The notes: generated from the sequence alone by a model not told the origin. A DNA stretch of 64,000 bases from Atopobiaceae bacterium (GCA_022655215.1 JALCUE010000002.1:124001-188000), one strand, 5' to 3'. Positions 36,855 to 46,263 are shown, counted from the stretch's first letter. Numbers and translations are program-made.

Positions 36855-37697
36855 TCATCTGCAGAACACGGTGACGGTCCTTCTCGGGCCGCCATCCCTG
36901 CTGCTGCAGGTGACGAGCATGACGAGATTTCGTGCGCTCGAGCTCAGCATCTTCCATGAGGGGCTCTTCGTGTCGGCCCTTTCGCAGAGGTCCGACAGCC
37001 AGGAGCCGAGCGCTGGTCGGTTCGGCCACGAGAGCCTCCTGACGGAGTCGTCATCATCGGTCACCTGAAGCGCACAGAGAGGCTGGAACACCTCCTCTCC
37101 ACCCTCCGGCGTGAGCCATCGGCATGAACCCAGGGTCTCGAACTCATCCCGCAGATAGGATTCCGCGACGGACGTGAACATCCCATTCGTCGTAGAGAGG
37201 CGATGGGCATAGACGATCCTGTTCGTGGACCAGGCCTCGCAGCCTGGGTCCAGGTATGGGCATCCGACCGGTGCGTCCTCATCCCATGCGTCATGCGACA
37301 GGTAGTGGTCGACCTCCTTCGTCGACCCGCTCATGACGGGGTAGTCGATCGGGGTGCCATCCACCCTCACCCATGCACGTACGTCGGGGTTCAGGCTCGC
37401 AAGCCCCGCCCAATCGATTCCGACGGCGCCTTGTGATGCCGCCTCCTCGGCATCTTGGTCCGTGGCATGGTCGGCATCCTCCTCGAGGCCTCCGGGACCG
37501 GCCGCCTGCGTCGCGGCCTGCTCTGTCACGGCATGGGCAAGCGATGAGTACCCCTCCTCGCTCCGGACGTCATGGAGCCAGCGGACCGCGCCGACGGAGA
37601 TGGAGCCCACGCCCGAGGCCAGGAGTGACACGGCAAGGAGAGTGCCGAAGAGCGACCCCTTCCCTTGGGAGCGACCTCTCCGCCGGCGCGAGCCCAT
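36855..37697 (-). CDS. Class B-type sortase
   Basis: 280 residues from the ATG at 37697, which overlaps the upstream stop codon (TGATG). A single N-terminal hydrophobic anchor ('LFGTLLAVSLLASGVGSISVG') is followed by a spacer and a sortase fold: 'NPDVRAWVRVDGTPIDYPVMSGSTKEVDHYLSHDAW', catalytic His in 'IVYAHRLSTTNGMF', catalytic Cys in 'LVMLVTCSS' and Arg in 'PRRTVTVFCR'. The class B assignment rests on the 'DxDYPVxQ...YLxxD' pattern. Co-translated with a surface protein that carries a sorting signal, so probably a dedicated enzyme. Confidence 0.88.
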   Translation of the reverse strand: MGSRRRRGRSQGKGSLFGTLLAVSLLASGVGSISVGAVRWLHDVRSEEGYSSLAHAVTEQAATQAAGPGGLEEDADHATDQDAEEAASQGAVGIDWAGLASLNPDVRAWVRVDGTPIDYPVMSGSTKEVDHYLSHDAWDEDAPVGCPYLDPGCEAWSTNRIVYAHRLSTTNGMFTSVAESYLRDEFETLGSCRWLTPEGGEEVFQPLCALQVTDDDDSVRRLSWPNRPALGSWLSDLCERADTKSPSWKMLSSSARNLVMLVTCSSRDGGPRRTVTVFCR

Positions 37698-40486
37698 CAG
37701 TAGACCTTCGGTGGCGTCTGATTTCCGCCACGGCGGCTCTTGCGGAGGCGCAGGGCGATGACGCATCCCATGCCGGTCGCGAGTATTCCGAGTCCCGTGA
37801 GGATGACGCTGTCCGATCCCGCGCCCGTGTGCGGATAGGCCCCGGATGGCTTCCCTCCGCCTGCCTGTCCCTCGGGCTTGGTGCCGGCAAGCACCTCATG
37901 GCTCACGCGGTTCGTCTCGGTCGCAGGAGCGACCAGGGCAGGGTCACCCGGCTTGGCGTCTCCCTCGACCGGCCCGTGGAGCGCCACGTTGTCCACCGTC
38001 TTGCCATCGCCGGTGACCCTCACGGAGAAGGACGTGGTCCTATCCTCCCCATCTGCCATTCCCTCGTGGATCCACTCGACATATGCCCTGCCCGAGGCGT
38101 TCCCCTTGGCATCCGCAGGCACGAATACGCCGCCGGAGGATATGGAACCCTCCACATAGGCGGTGCCGTCGGGGATGAAGTCGCGTACGAGGGTCCGTAC
38201 CTGCGTTTCGGCCCCGACGTTCGAGGTGCGAAGCTCATAGTCGATCGTGTCTCCCGCGGATACGCTCGTCCCGGAGGCGGGGGAGGCGGACTTGACGACG
38301 TCGATCCCCGCCGGGGCCGGCCTCTCGACCACGGTGACGCTTGCGGGCCCACTCGTGTTCGTGCCTCCATCGATCGTGCAGGTCGCCTTGGGATTCTCGA
38401 CGATTCCCCTGGCCGTGTCGGCGATCTTCGTGGTGATGAGGAAGTGCCAGGTCGAGCCATCGAGCTCGATGTCCGCGACGAACTCGGGATCGAAGACGAA
38501 CGTCACGACGCCATCCTCGTCAGAGAGCTCGCCTCGGGCCGTCACGTCGCTGCCGTCGCCGGCGATCACCTTGAGAGAGGAGAGGGAGAGCCCCTCTGGC
38601 AGGTCGTCCGTCATCGCCCAACTGGAGTAGGCGTGTCGCTCCCCGCAGTCCACGCCTCGCTTCATGATCTTCTGCGAGATGTCCCATGTCACCTCGTCTC
38701 CGGCCGTGACCCTCTCCACGGAGACGGTCTTCTCGGGATCTGCCTGCGTCATGGGGATGGGGGTGACCCCCACCTCGTTGGAGAGTGATGCCTTGCCGGT
38801 GTTGAACGTGGTGGATGCCACGTTGGTCAACGTGCCGATCGCGTCCTCGTCGACCTTCGCGGAGACGAGCAGATGGAACGTCGAACCATCAAGGACGAGG
38901 GAGGAAAGGTATTCGTCCGAGAACGCGAACGTCACCTCCTGACCGTCGATCCTCACCTCTCCCGAAGACGTCACGTCCGTGCCCGCACCGTCCCTCATGA
39001 CGGCGGAGGTGGGGATGAGCCCGACAGGAAGGGAGTCGGCGAACGTCCAGCTCGAGTAGTGATACCCGGCGAGCGTGTCGGCGCCCCACTTCCCGATGGT
39101 CTGGGCGACGTCGAAGGTGATGGTGTCCCCGACATGGGGAGTCGAGTCGTCCACCGACTTCACTGGCGCCTCGGGGGCGTTCGAGGTCAGGGGGGCGAAG
39201 GAGAGGGGGAACCCCATGCCCCCTCCCTGGGAGATGAGGGTGAACGAGGTCTCGGCCTTGCCTCCCGGCTTGGTCGAATAGCACACGGCGGTGTCGTTCC
39301 AGGACGCGTATCCTCCGCGAGTCGCGGCGAGCTGTGCCGTATAGGGCTTCCTCGACAGACCGTCATAGGTGACGAGAAGGTCCCTCGGGAAGCCCGCGTC
39401 CGGGGCGGTCCCATGGAACGTGGGGGTCTTCTCCGAGTCGATGTACCCTTCCTCCTTCGCGAGCGACGGAGTCCATGTTCCCGTGGGGGATCCCGTGTTC
39501 GTGACGGTGTTGCTGCGGAAACCAGACTGCTTCGTGATGTCGCCCCTCTCGACCGTCGAACTCGAGGAGAGATAGACGTTCGCGTAGTCGGAGTTGATCT
39601 GGACGCCCTCGACCGTGAGGTATGCGGCATCGAGTGAGGGGATGGAGCAGTACAGGCTGTCCTCACCCTCGAGCATGACGGGCGTGCCGTCCTCATACTC
39701 CATCACGACATCGAAGCGTGCGCTCTCACATCCCTGCATGTAGCACTCGCCATCGGCCTGCGTGCGGTCGAGTCTGCCCGCCGTGAGCGGCGTGAAGCTG
39801 AACCAGTAGCCCTCTCCCTGCTGGTCGAGGTTCTTCCGCTGGGCCATCATTCGCTTCCAGCCTATGTTCGTGCAGGTCTGGGTGGTGAGGGCGTTCCGAT
39901 AGTCACGTGCCGTGAGATGTATCTGTATGGGCTTCCCGCGATAGCTGCCTACCTCGTCCCAGACGATGTCGAAGCTCAGCCCGTCAAGGAGGTGCTGTCC
40001 CTCCGCATAGCTGAGCTCCCTGTCGGCGGGTACGGGGATGCGGAAGAGGACCGCCTCGTCGACCTTGCGGCTGTCGTCACCCACCGACCCGATGTGCGCG
40101 TAGTCGTCATAGCGCTGCAGCACGTCGCCTGCGTTGGGGGCCGTGGCGGTGGCCGACTTGAGCCTGGCCGAGTTCGTGTCGATGACGAGCATGCCGGAGG
40201 CGTCGAAGAGGTCATCGGGGCTCACGGATGTGGTTCCCGCGTTGGCGACGGCAGGGGAGAGGAGGTCGAAGACCAGGGTGAGCAGCATGAGCATGGCGAA
40301 CCTTGCCACGGTGGCCGCGGCCCTCGTGACCTGCCTCGTCCCGGCATGTCCCGGCCCGACGGGCCTGCCTCCCTTGAGGAGGTCGCCTGACCTGCTTCTT
40401 GGTGCGGTAGCCCCTCTCATGACCTTCTGGGCCTCGCCTCGGTTCCTCCAGGGCGTGGCCGTGTCTTCCGTGACGGGAATGCTCAT
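37697..40486 (-). CDS. Sortase-anchored surface protein with repeated adhesin-type domains
   Basis: 929 residues from the ATG at 40486 (GGGAGGAAAG upstream). Long basic N-terminus plus a signal peptide ('ARFAMLMLLTLVFDLLSPAVANA'). Two related modules of about 130 residues follow, each with a 'SSW.(F/M)..(S/D)LP.GL' and 'VTF(A/V)F..E......LDGST(F/W)H' pattern, then a DUF11-like domain ('GIDVVKSASPASGTSVSAGDTIDYELRTSNVG'). The C-terminal signal is YPHTG, then a hydrophobic segment and an RLRKSRRGG tail, a variant of LPxTG. Resembles isopeptide-forming fimbrial/adhesin proteins. Substrate of the adjacent sortase by inference. Confidence 0.88.
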   Translation of the reverse strand: MSIPVTEDTATPWRNRGEAQKVMRGATAPRSRSGDLLKGGRPVGPGHAGTRQVTRAAATVARFAMLMLLTLVFDLLSPAVANAGTTSVSPDDLFDASGMLVIDTNSARLKSATATAPNAGDVLQRYDDYAHIGSVGDDSRKVDEAVLFRIPVPADRELSYAEGQHLLDGLSFDIVWDEVGSYRGKPIQIHLTARDYRNALTTQTCTNIGWKRMMAQRKNLDQQGEGYWFSFTPLTAGRLDRTQADGECYMQGCESARFDVVMEYEDGTPVMLEGEDSLYCSIPSLDAAYLTVEGVQINSDYANVYLSSSSTVERGDITKQSGFRSNTVTNTGSPTGTWTPSLAKEEGYIDSEKTPTFHGTAPDAGFPRDLLVTYDGLSRKPYTAQLAATRGGYASWNDTAVCYSTKPGGKAETSFTLISQGGGMGFPLSFAPLTSNAPEAPVKSVDDSTPHVGDTITFDVAQTIGKWGADTLAGYHYSSWTFADSLPVGLIPTSAVMRDGAGTDVTSSGEVRIDGQEVTFAFSDEYLSSLVLDGSTFHLLVSAKVDEDAIGTLTNVASTTFNTGKASLSNEVGVTPIPMTQADPEKTVSVERVTAGDEVTWDISQKIMKRGVDCGERHAYSSWAMTDDLPEGLSLSSLKVIAGDGSDVTARGELSDEDGVVTFVFDPEFVADIELDGSTWHFLITTKIADTARGIVENPKATCTIDGGTNTSGPASVTVVERPAPAGIDVVKSASPASGTSVSAGDTIDYELRTSNVGAETQVRTLVRDFIPDGTAYVEGSISSGGVFVPADAKGNASGRAYVEWIHEGMADGEDRTTSFSVRVTGDGKTVDNVALHGPVEGDAKPGDPALVAPATETNRVSHEVLAGTKPEGQAGGGKPSGAYPHTGAGSDSVILTGLGILATGMGCVIALRLRKSRRGGNQTPPKVY

Positions 40487-40711
40487 GGTCTTTCCTCCCT
40501 CGCGGGTCGGACGTATGGGTCCCGGATCATACGGGGCCAATCTCACCCGGTCATCGCGGCGGACGGACGCGAATCTCACAGTGATGACATCCGGAGGTCA
40601 CCATGCCGTACGGACCGCAGCGTCCGGTGGACGCGCCGCATGGCCCGCCGGTCGCCTTCGCTTGTGGGCGTTCGGGCAAGTCGTCGGTGCTGTGATAGAA
40701 TCCACACATGC

Positions 40712-40786
40712 GCGGGCATCGCCAAGTGGTAAGGCAATGGCTTCCCAAGCCATCATCCGCGGGTTCGAATCCCGTTGCCCGCTCCA
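40712..40786 (+). tRNA. tRNA-Gly (anticodon CCC)
   Basis: 75 nt including CCA. Acceptor GCGGGCA pairs with TGCCCGC, discriminator T. The anticodon loop TTCCCAA gives CCC. A -10 TAGAAT (40696-40701) with TTGTGG 18 bp upstream forms a promoter. Confidence 0.95.
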
Positions 40787-40795
40787 TCGCGCATC

Positions 40796-40815
40796 AGGGC
40801 CCCGGAAGGGGCCCT
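40796..40815 (+). terminator. Terminator after tRNA-Gly
   Basis: AGGGCCCC (40796-40803), loop GGAA, GGGGCCCT (40808-40815), followed by TCCC. 9 nt past the tRNA end. Confidence 0.65.
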
Positions 40816-40870
40816 TCCCATGTGGCTCGCGACCGGTCGCGAGCCCCGAGGGGATCGAGGTGACCACGAC

Positions 40871-41371
40871 ATGGCAAGGATGTCCCGCCCTCTCGCGGAG
40901 AGCCTCCTGGCATTCCTCTCTCCTTGTGACCACGACGACTCCTGGCGCGTCCCCTCTTCCGTGTCGGCATCGGCCCTCCTCTCGCTTGCGCTCGAGGTCG
41001 GTGGCGACGACCTCACGTTCTTCGATTCGGCGGAGATGCTCATATGGGACGTCGCACGTCATGAGGGATATGACATCCCGCCCTACCCCTTGGCGGGATG
41101 CGGAGATGCCCGTGAGTTCCTCTCCGATGCGCAGGTCAGGTCGGTCCCGGCTTGGTATGAGGCGCGCGGGGTCGATGTCGGGGGTGGCGGAAGGCTCTGC
41201 GAGCAGGCCTGTCTCATGGCGAGGAACGGCGGCTTCTGGAGGAGGGTCCTGCCCGTCCCTGCGATGGCCCTCGAGTCCGCCTCGGCCCTCGCCCCCTTCC
41301 TATGCGAGGCGATCGGCTTCTGCCTGGGTGATGACGACGGAGCGGCCGACCCGACCTTGTTCTCCTGCTGA
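40871..41371 (+). CDS. Hypothetical soluble protein
   Basis: 166 residues from the ATG at 40871, chosen because GAGGTGA precedes it; a longer frame would overlap tRNA-Gly and its terminator. Acidic and Ala/Gly-rich, with 'FDSAEMLIWDVARHEGYDIPPYPLAGCGDAREFLSDAQVRSVPAWYEARGVD'. No recognised domain or membrane segment. Lies alone between tRNA-Gly and the aminopeptidase gene, same strand. Confidence 0.65.
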   Translation: MARMSRPLAESLLAFLSPCDHDDSWRVPSSVSASALLSLALEVGGDDLTFFDSAEMLIWDVARHEGYDIPPYPLAGCGDAREFLSDAQVRSVPAWYEARGVDVGGGGRLCEQACLMARNGGFWRRVLPVPAMALESASALAPFLCEAIGFCLGDDDGAADPTLFSC

Positions 41372-41496
41372 GACGAGGGCTCTCTCACGGATGCGCCGCG
41401 CGTTCCGAGGCGTGACGGATGGGATATGGGGTATGAGTACGGGGGCCGGACGCGGACGCGTTCGGTGAGACGAGCGAGATTCGAGGAGAGATCCGC

Positions 41497-42777
41497 ATGG
41501 TGGAGATACCGATGACTGACGAGGAATGCCGTCTGGCCATGAAGTCACTCAAGGCGAGGATCGACAAGTACGCCTCTCTGGTGGTTCGCCAGGGGGCTGC
41601 CGTCCAGCCCGGTCAGGAGCTCGTGGTCACGGCCCCCATCGAGGCCGCCGCCTTCACGCGTGAGGTCGTCGAGCAGGGATATGCCGCCGGGGCGGGCCAT
41701 GTGACGGTCATCTGGAACGACGACGAGCTCTCCAGGCTCGAATACGAGTCATGCCCCCTCGACTACTTCGAGCAGACTCCCTCGTGGAAGAGGGAGCAGC
41801 TCAACTCGCTGGCCAAGACCGGCGCTTGCTTCCTGTGGCTCGACGGGTCCGACCCCGACGCGCTCAAGGGGATAGACCCGGCGAAGCCGGCCGCGGCCTC
41901 GCGCTCGCGCAACGCCACCTGCTCGGTCTGGCGTCATGGCATGGATTTCGGGGAGAACGCCTGGTCCATAGCCGGTGTCCCGCTCGAGGCGTGGTCACGA
42001 AAGGTGTTCCCCGACCTCTCCGCGGCCGAGGCGCAGCTCCGTCTCTGGGAGGCCATCCTCGACGTGTCGCGTGTCGATGGCGAGGACCCCGCCGAGGCCT
42101 GGGAGACCCATGACGCCGCGTTCGAGAAGAACAAGCGCATCCTGAACGAGCGCCACTTCGATAGCCTCCATTACGTCTCCTCCAACGGCACCGATCTCAC
42201 GATCGGGATGACCGACGCCCACATCTGGGAGGGCGGCTCCGCATCCACGGTGAGTGGGACGAAGTTCTTCCCGAACATCCCCACCGAGGAGGTGTTCACG
42301 AGCCCGGACCGCATGCGCGCGGAGGGCGTGGTCCACTCGGCGATGCCGCTCGTGCACGCTGGGTCCACCGTCCGTGACTTCTGGTTCCGCTTCCATGAGG
42401 GCGCCGTCGTCGACTACGGGGCCGAGCAGGGACGCGAGGTCCTGAGGCATATCCTCGAGACGGATGAGAACGCCGTCAGGCTGGGGGAGTGCGCCCTCAT
42501 ATCGAAGAACACGCCCATCAGGGAGAGCGGGCTCCTGTTCTACAGCACCCTCTACGACGAGAACGCCAGCTGTCACCTTGCCCTGGGAACGGGATTCCCC
42601 GACTGCTACGAGGGGGGCTGCGCCATGGACGAGGATGCCCTCCTCGTCCATGGCGTCAACCACAGCCATACGCACGTCGACTTCATGATCGGTGCGGATG
42701 ACCTCTCGATCTCGGGCGTCACGGCCGCGGGCGAGGAGATACCCGTCTTCGTCCACGGACAATGGGCCTGGGAATAG
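41497..42777 (+). CDS. M29-family aminopeptidase
   Basis: 426 residues, typical for the thermophilic aminopeptidase (AmpS/PepS) family. 'QPGQELVVTAPIEAAAFTREVVEQGYAAGAGHVTVIWNDDELSR' is the N-terminal hallmark. Metal ligands are carried in 'NIPTEEVFTSPDRMRAEGVV', 'GECALISKNTPIRESGLLFYSTLYDENASCHLALG' and 'VNHSHTHVDFMIG'. Releases N-terminal residues from peptides in the cytoplasm. The start has GGAGAGA 8 nt upstream. Confidence 0.92.
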   Translation: MVEIPMTDEECRLAMKSLKARIDKYASLVVRQGAAVQPGQELVVTAPIEAAAFTREVVEQGYAAGAGHVTVIWNDDELSRLEYESCPLDYFEQTPSWKREQLNSLAKTGACFLWLDGSDPDALKGIDPAKPAAASRSRNATCSVWRHGMDFGENAWSIAGVPLEAWSRKVFPDLSAAEAQLRLWEAILDVSRVDGEDPAEAWETHDAAFEKNKRILNERHFDSLHYVSSNGTDLTIGMTDAHIWEGGSASTVSGTKFFPNIPTEEVFTSPDRMRAEGVVHSAMPLVHAGSTVRDFWFRFHEGAVVDYGAEQGREVLRHILETDENAVRLGECALISKNTPIRESGLLFYSTLYDENASCHLALGTGFPDCYEGGCAMDEDALLVHGVNHSHTHVDFMIGADDLSISGVTAAGEEIPVFVHGQWAWE

Positions 42778-42841
42778 GACGTCGACCCAGGCGCCGTGAG
42801 CCTGCGGTATCCTTGTACCGTGAGCTCGGAGACGGGCATGC

Positions 42842-42917
42842 GGGACGTTAGCTCAGTTGGAAGAGCAGGAGACTTTTAATCTCAAGGTCGTGGGTTCGAG
42901 GCCCACACGTCCCACCA
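42842..42917 (+). tRNA. tRNA-Lys (anticodon TTT)
   Basis: 76 nt including CCA. Acceptor GGGACGT pairs with ACGTCCC, discriminator A. The anticodon loop CTTTTAA gives TTT. Confidence 0.95.
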
Positions 42918-42927
42918 CGAGAAGACG

Positions 42928-42966
42928 CGAGGCCATGGCCGCTTTCCGGCTGTGGCCTCGTTCTGT
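42928..42966 (+). terminator. Terminator after tRNA-Lys
   Basis: CGAGGCCA (42928-42935) pairs with TGGCCTCG (42953-42960), with an inner GCC/GGC helix, followed by TTCTGTTG. 11 nt past the tRNA. Confidence 0.7.
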
Positions 42967-43027
42967 TGCCACAGGCTGGGTCCGTTCGTGGCAGAATGGT
43001 GCGGAAGGCCAACAAGAGGAGCGAATC

Positions 43028-43189
43028 ATGAGTCAGATCGGACTGTCCGTCTGTGGAGAGTGCGGAATCCTGCCAGGCACGAGCGACGCCCTCGCGGTCC
43101 TCTCCAGCATCCTCCCCGTCATCATCGTGGTCGCCGTCGTCATCATCGTGGTCGCCGTCGTGATACGCCGCCGCAACGACAAGAAGTAG
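43028..43189 (+). CDS. 53-residue single-pass membrane peptide
   Basis: Starts at 43028 with AGAGGAG 7 nt upstream. A short Cys-containing N-terminus ('SVCGECGILPG') is followed by a long Val/Ile segment made of an exact duplication of VIIVVAV, ending RRRNDKK. The positive end should lie in the cytoplasm. No homology recognised. Between tRNA-Lys and purB; may be co-transcribed with purB, 54 bp away. Confidence 0.7.
   Translation: MSQIGLSVCGECGILPGTSDALAVLSSILPVIIVVAVVIIVVAVVIRRRNDKK
43118..43159 (+). repeat. Exact 21-bp tandem duplication
   Basis: Two identical 21-bp units (43118-43138, 43139-43159) with no differences, encoding VIIVVAV twice within the transmembrane segment of the 53-residue peptide. 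Identity at synonymous sites points to a recent duplication. Confidence 0.92.
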
Positions 43190-43243
43190 TCCGCGCGTCG
43201 TCCCGCGCCAGTCCTCTTCGAAACAGTAAATGAAGGAGCCAGC

Positions 43244-44590
43244 ATGATCGATCGCTACACCCGTCCCGAGATGGGCCATATCTTCTCGCTCGAGAACAAG
43301 TACGCCATCTGGCAGGAGATCGAGGTGCTGGCCTGCGAGGCACAGGCCGAGCTGGGCGACTGCGGGATCACGCGGGAGGAGGCCGAATGGATCCGCGACC
43401 ACGCCGCCTTCGACAAGGAGGAGGTCGATCGCATCGAGGCCGTCACCAACCACGACGTGATCGCGTTCCTCACGGACATGAAGGACCACATCGACGCCGA
43501 CGTCCCCGAGGGCACGCCCAAGCCCAGCCGCTGGGTCCACTATGGAATGACCAGCTCCGACCTGGGCGACACGGCCCTTTGCTACCAGCTGACGCAGGCC
43601 TGCGATATCCTCATCGATGACATGCGCAAGCTCGGGGAGATCTGCAAACGCCGCGCGTTCGAGGAGCGCGACACGCTCTGCGTGGGCCGCACCCACGGCA
43701 TCCATGCGGAGCCCATGACCTTCGGCATGAAGTTCGGCAGCTGGGCATGGGAGCTCTATCGCAACTACGAGCGCCTCAAGAGCGCCCGGGACAACGTGGC
43801 CTTCGGCGCGATCTCCGGTGCCGTGGGTACCTACTCGTCCATCGATCCGTTCGTGGAGGAGTACGTCTGCGAGCACCTCGGCCTCACGCACGACCCCCTG
43901 TCCACGCAGGTCATCTCCCGCGACCATCACGCGTACCTGGCTGGCGTCCTCGCCACCTGCGCGGCGTCCTGCGAGCGCATCGCCACCGAGGTCCGCGCCC
44001 TCCAGAAGACCGACACCCTCGAGGCCGAGGAGCCGTTCAAGAAGGGCCAGAAGGGTTCCAGCGCCATGCCCCACAAGCGCAACCCCATCACGGCCGAGAA
44101 GGTCTGCGGACTCTCCCGTGTGGTCAAGGCCAACGCCCAGGTGGCATTCGACAACGTGGCCCTGTGGCACGAGCGTGACATCTCGCACTCCTCGGCGGAG
44201 CGCGTCGCCCAGGCCGACAGCTTCATCGCCCTCGACCACATGCTCGACAGGCTCACCTTCATCGTGGACGGGCTGGTGCTCTATCCGGCTTCGATGATGG
44301 CCAACCTCAACCGCACCCGTGGCCTGATCTTCTCGAGCAAGGTCCTGCTCGCGCTGGTCGACACGGGCATGACCCGCGAGGATGCCTACGCCATCGTGCA
44401 GCGCAACTCGATGGAGGTCTGGGGTGACATCCAGCAGGCCCGCGAGGGTGCCTCCCTGAAGGAGCGACTCGAGGCCGACCCGGACTGCTGCGTCACCGAC
44501 GAGCAGCTCGACGCGATCTTCGACCCGCGCAGCTTCCTCACCCGCGTGGACGTGGTCTTCGATCGCCTGGAGAGGCTCACCTTCGAGTGA
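43244..44590 (+). CDS. purB: Adenylosuccinate lyase
   Basis: 448 residues. Fumarase/aspartase superfamily signature 'GSSAMPHKRNPITAEKVCGL' and 'HYGMTSSDLGDTAL', 'GRTHGIHAEPMTFGMKF'. Cleaves SAICAR to AICAR and adenylosuccinate to AMP, releasing fumarate. GGAG lies 6 nt before the ATG. purC and a PurL-like gene are 4-6 kb downstream on the same strand, with unrelated genes between. Confidence 0.95.
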   Translation: MIDRYTRPEMGHIFSLENKYAIWQEIEVLACEAQAELGDCGITREEAEWIRDHAAFDKEEVDRIEAVTNHDVIAFLTDMKDHIDADVPEGTPKPSRWVHYGMTSSDLGDTALCYQLTQACDILIDDMRKLGEICKRRAFEERDTLCVGRTHGIHAEPMTFGMKFGSWAWELYRNYERLKSARDNVAFGAISGAVGTYSSIDPFVEEYVCEHLGLTHDPLSTQVISRDHHAYLAGVLATCAASCERIATEVRALQKTDTLEAEEPFKKGQKGSSAMPHKRNPITAEKVCGLSRVVKANAQVAFDNVALWHERDISHSSAERVAQADSFIALDHMLDRLTFIVDGLVLYPASMMANLNRTRGLIFSSKVLLALVDTGMTREDAYAIVQRNSMEVWGDIQQAREGASLKERLEADPDCCVTDEQLDAIFDPRSFLTRVDVVFDRLERLTFE

Positions 44591-44700
44591 CGGATGGGCG
44601 ACCGGGGGAGGCCCCGACCCGTGCCGGGTATACTCATGTGGACGGAACAGGCGAGCGGCCCCTCGGGCCGATCGCGATGAACCCGCTGGCAAGGAGGACC

Positions 44701-44967
44701 ATGACCCATCTCGACTACAAGCCGCGCGGCGTCTGCTCGCGTGCCATCCACATCGACCTCTCCGATGACGGCTCGACCATCGAGTCCGTCTCGTTCGAGG
44801 GCGGCTGCAACGGCAACCTCAAGGCCGTGGGCAAGCTCGTGGCCGGCAAGCCCGTCGACGAGATCTGCGACCTGCTCGAGGGCAACACTTGCGGTCCCCG
44901 TTCCACGTCCTGCGCCGATCAGCTCACCAAGGGCCTGCGTGCCGCCCAGGCATCCGCGCGGGAGTAA
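44701..44967 (+). CDS. TSCPD-domain (TIGR03905-like) protein
   Basis: 88 residues with a strong AAGGAGG 6 nt before the ATG at 44701. 'PRGVCSRAIHIDLSDDGSTIESVSFEGGCNGNLKAVGKLVAGKPVDEICDLLEGNTCGPRSTSCADQL' is the whole TSCPD domain, with conserved Cys in C-N-G-N and T-C-G-x-R-x-T-S-C. Related to the C-terminal zinc-binding region of class II ribonucleotide reductases and to nucleoside regulators; role unknown. A TATACT -10 lies near 44628. Confidence 0.85.
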   Translation: MTHLDYKPRGVCSRAIHIDLSDDGSTIESVSFEGGCNGNLKAVGKLVAGKPVDEICDLLEGNTCGPRSTSCADQLTKGLRAAQASARE

Positions 44968-44976
44968 GGCCCTTCC

Positions 44977-46263
44977 ATGACCGACGAAAGGGACGAGACC
45001 CGAACAACCGAGAGGACCGCCGCACCCGCGTCCGGCAAGCGAGGGCATCCCTCACTCAATCCGAGCGTCACCAGGCGTGTCGCCATCAAGGGTGTCGCTG
45101 CCGCGGGAGTCGTCGCGGTCGCGGCGAGCGCCCTCGCGGGTTGTGGGTCGAACGCCACCCAGACCCAGGCGGCCTCGCCCACGGTGGTCGACTCGGACTC
45201 GGCGACGAGCGTGATCGATTCGTATACCTCGGACGGCGTCGACCTGCCGCTCACCCTCCAGGACACCTGGACGCTTCCTTTGGGAAGCGTTCTCCATGAG
45301 GGGGAGGGTGTCTGGCGGCCGGTGGTGGGGGTGGGCTCGACCGCGAGCGTCATGGTCTATGCGGGCGCGCTGTCAACGAGCTCCGGAAAGGTGAGCGAGG
45401 TGGTCTCCGCTCCCGTCACCCAGGCGTCGAACTATCAGATCTACGATGCGCGCTGCTCGGACGAGGTGTTCTGCTGGACCGAGATCGACACGCTCACCCA
45501 TGACTGGAAGCTCTATGCGAGCGCCTTCTCGGCAGGCTCGCTCACGGGGTCCACGTCGACGCTCTGGGAGGGGACCTCTGACTATGAGCCGCCCGTTCCC
45601 TGCTGCACGGGCTCTCGCGTCATCTGGCAGGTCATGCCCTCGACGTCCGGCACGAAGACGACCGACCACTCCTATGCCTACGTCTGGTCGGTCGGCGACT
45701 CCTCCGCCACCGAGGCGGTTGACAGCCCCGGCCGCTTCGCCATCCCTCCCATGGTCTCCAACGGCGTGCTCACCCTCGCCCCTCGCGTGAGGGCATCGGA
45801 GGGGACGTACTACGGGATCACCGCCTACGAGGTCTCCGGTGACCTGTCGAACGTCATAGACCAGCTGGTGCTTCCCGCGAGCGTCAAGCCCTTCTCGGCG
45901 GTCCGCGTGGGCGAGCGCTTCGCGTTCTCGGTCGAGGCGAACTACAGCAGTGGCGGTCTCCTTTCCAACATGGGGACCTACATCGCCATGGGGGACTCCA
46001 AGTTCGTGTCCCTCTCGCGCGAGCCGTTCGCGCCCGTGGCGGGGAGGGGCGACCTCTTCGTCATCAAGAGCAAGGCGTCCTACTTCGCCGTGGATGTCTC
46101 CGCCCAGACATACAGCGTGCTCACGGCCTATGACCGTTCCCTCGATTACGGCGAGTACCCCGCGAGTGCGGGCACCGTGGACACCTTCGTCACCTATGCG
46201 AGCGTCAAGGACCCGGACACGGGCTACCCTTCGGAGGTCAAGGTGCGCGCCTTCTCCATATAG
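44977..46263 (+). CDS. Tat-type lipoprotein, beta-propeller-like
   Basis: 428 residues, starting 10 bp after the TSCPD gene. A 30-residue hydrophilic leader precedes a Tat-like signal ('TRRVAIKGVAAAGVVAVAASALAGC'), whose lipobox L-A-G-C places Cys at about residue 56. The extracytoplasmic part is Ser/Thr/Val/Tyr-rich with repeating short beta-strand patterns and no catalytic motif, suggestive of a propeller. Directly upstream of a response regulator and kinase, so it may be a sensory or envelope partner; this is inference. Confidence 0.7.
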   Translation: MTDERDETRTTERTAAPASGKRGHPSLNPSVTRRVAIKGVAAAGVVAVAASALAGCGSNATQTQAASPTVVDSDSATSVIDSYTSDGVDLPLTLQDTWTLPLGSVLHEGEGVWRPVVGVGSTASVMVYAGALSTSSGKVSEVVSAPVTQASNYQIYDARCSDEVFCWTEIDTLTHDWKLYASAFSAGSLTGSTSTLWEGTSDYEPPVPCCTGSRVIWQVMPSTSGTKTTDHSYAYVWSVGDSSATEAVDSPGRFAIPPMVSNGVLTLAPRVRASEGTYYGITAYEVSGDLSNVIDQLVLPASVKPFSAVRVGERFAFSVEANYSSGGLLSNMGTYIAMGDSKFVSLSREPFAPVAGRGDLFVIKSKASYFAVDVSAQTYSVLTAYDRSLDYGEYPASAGTVDTFVTYASVKDPDTGYPSEVKVRAFSI

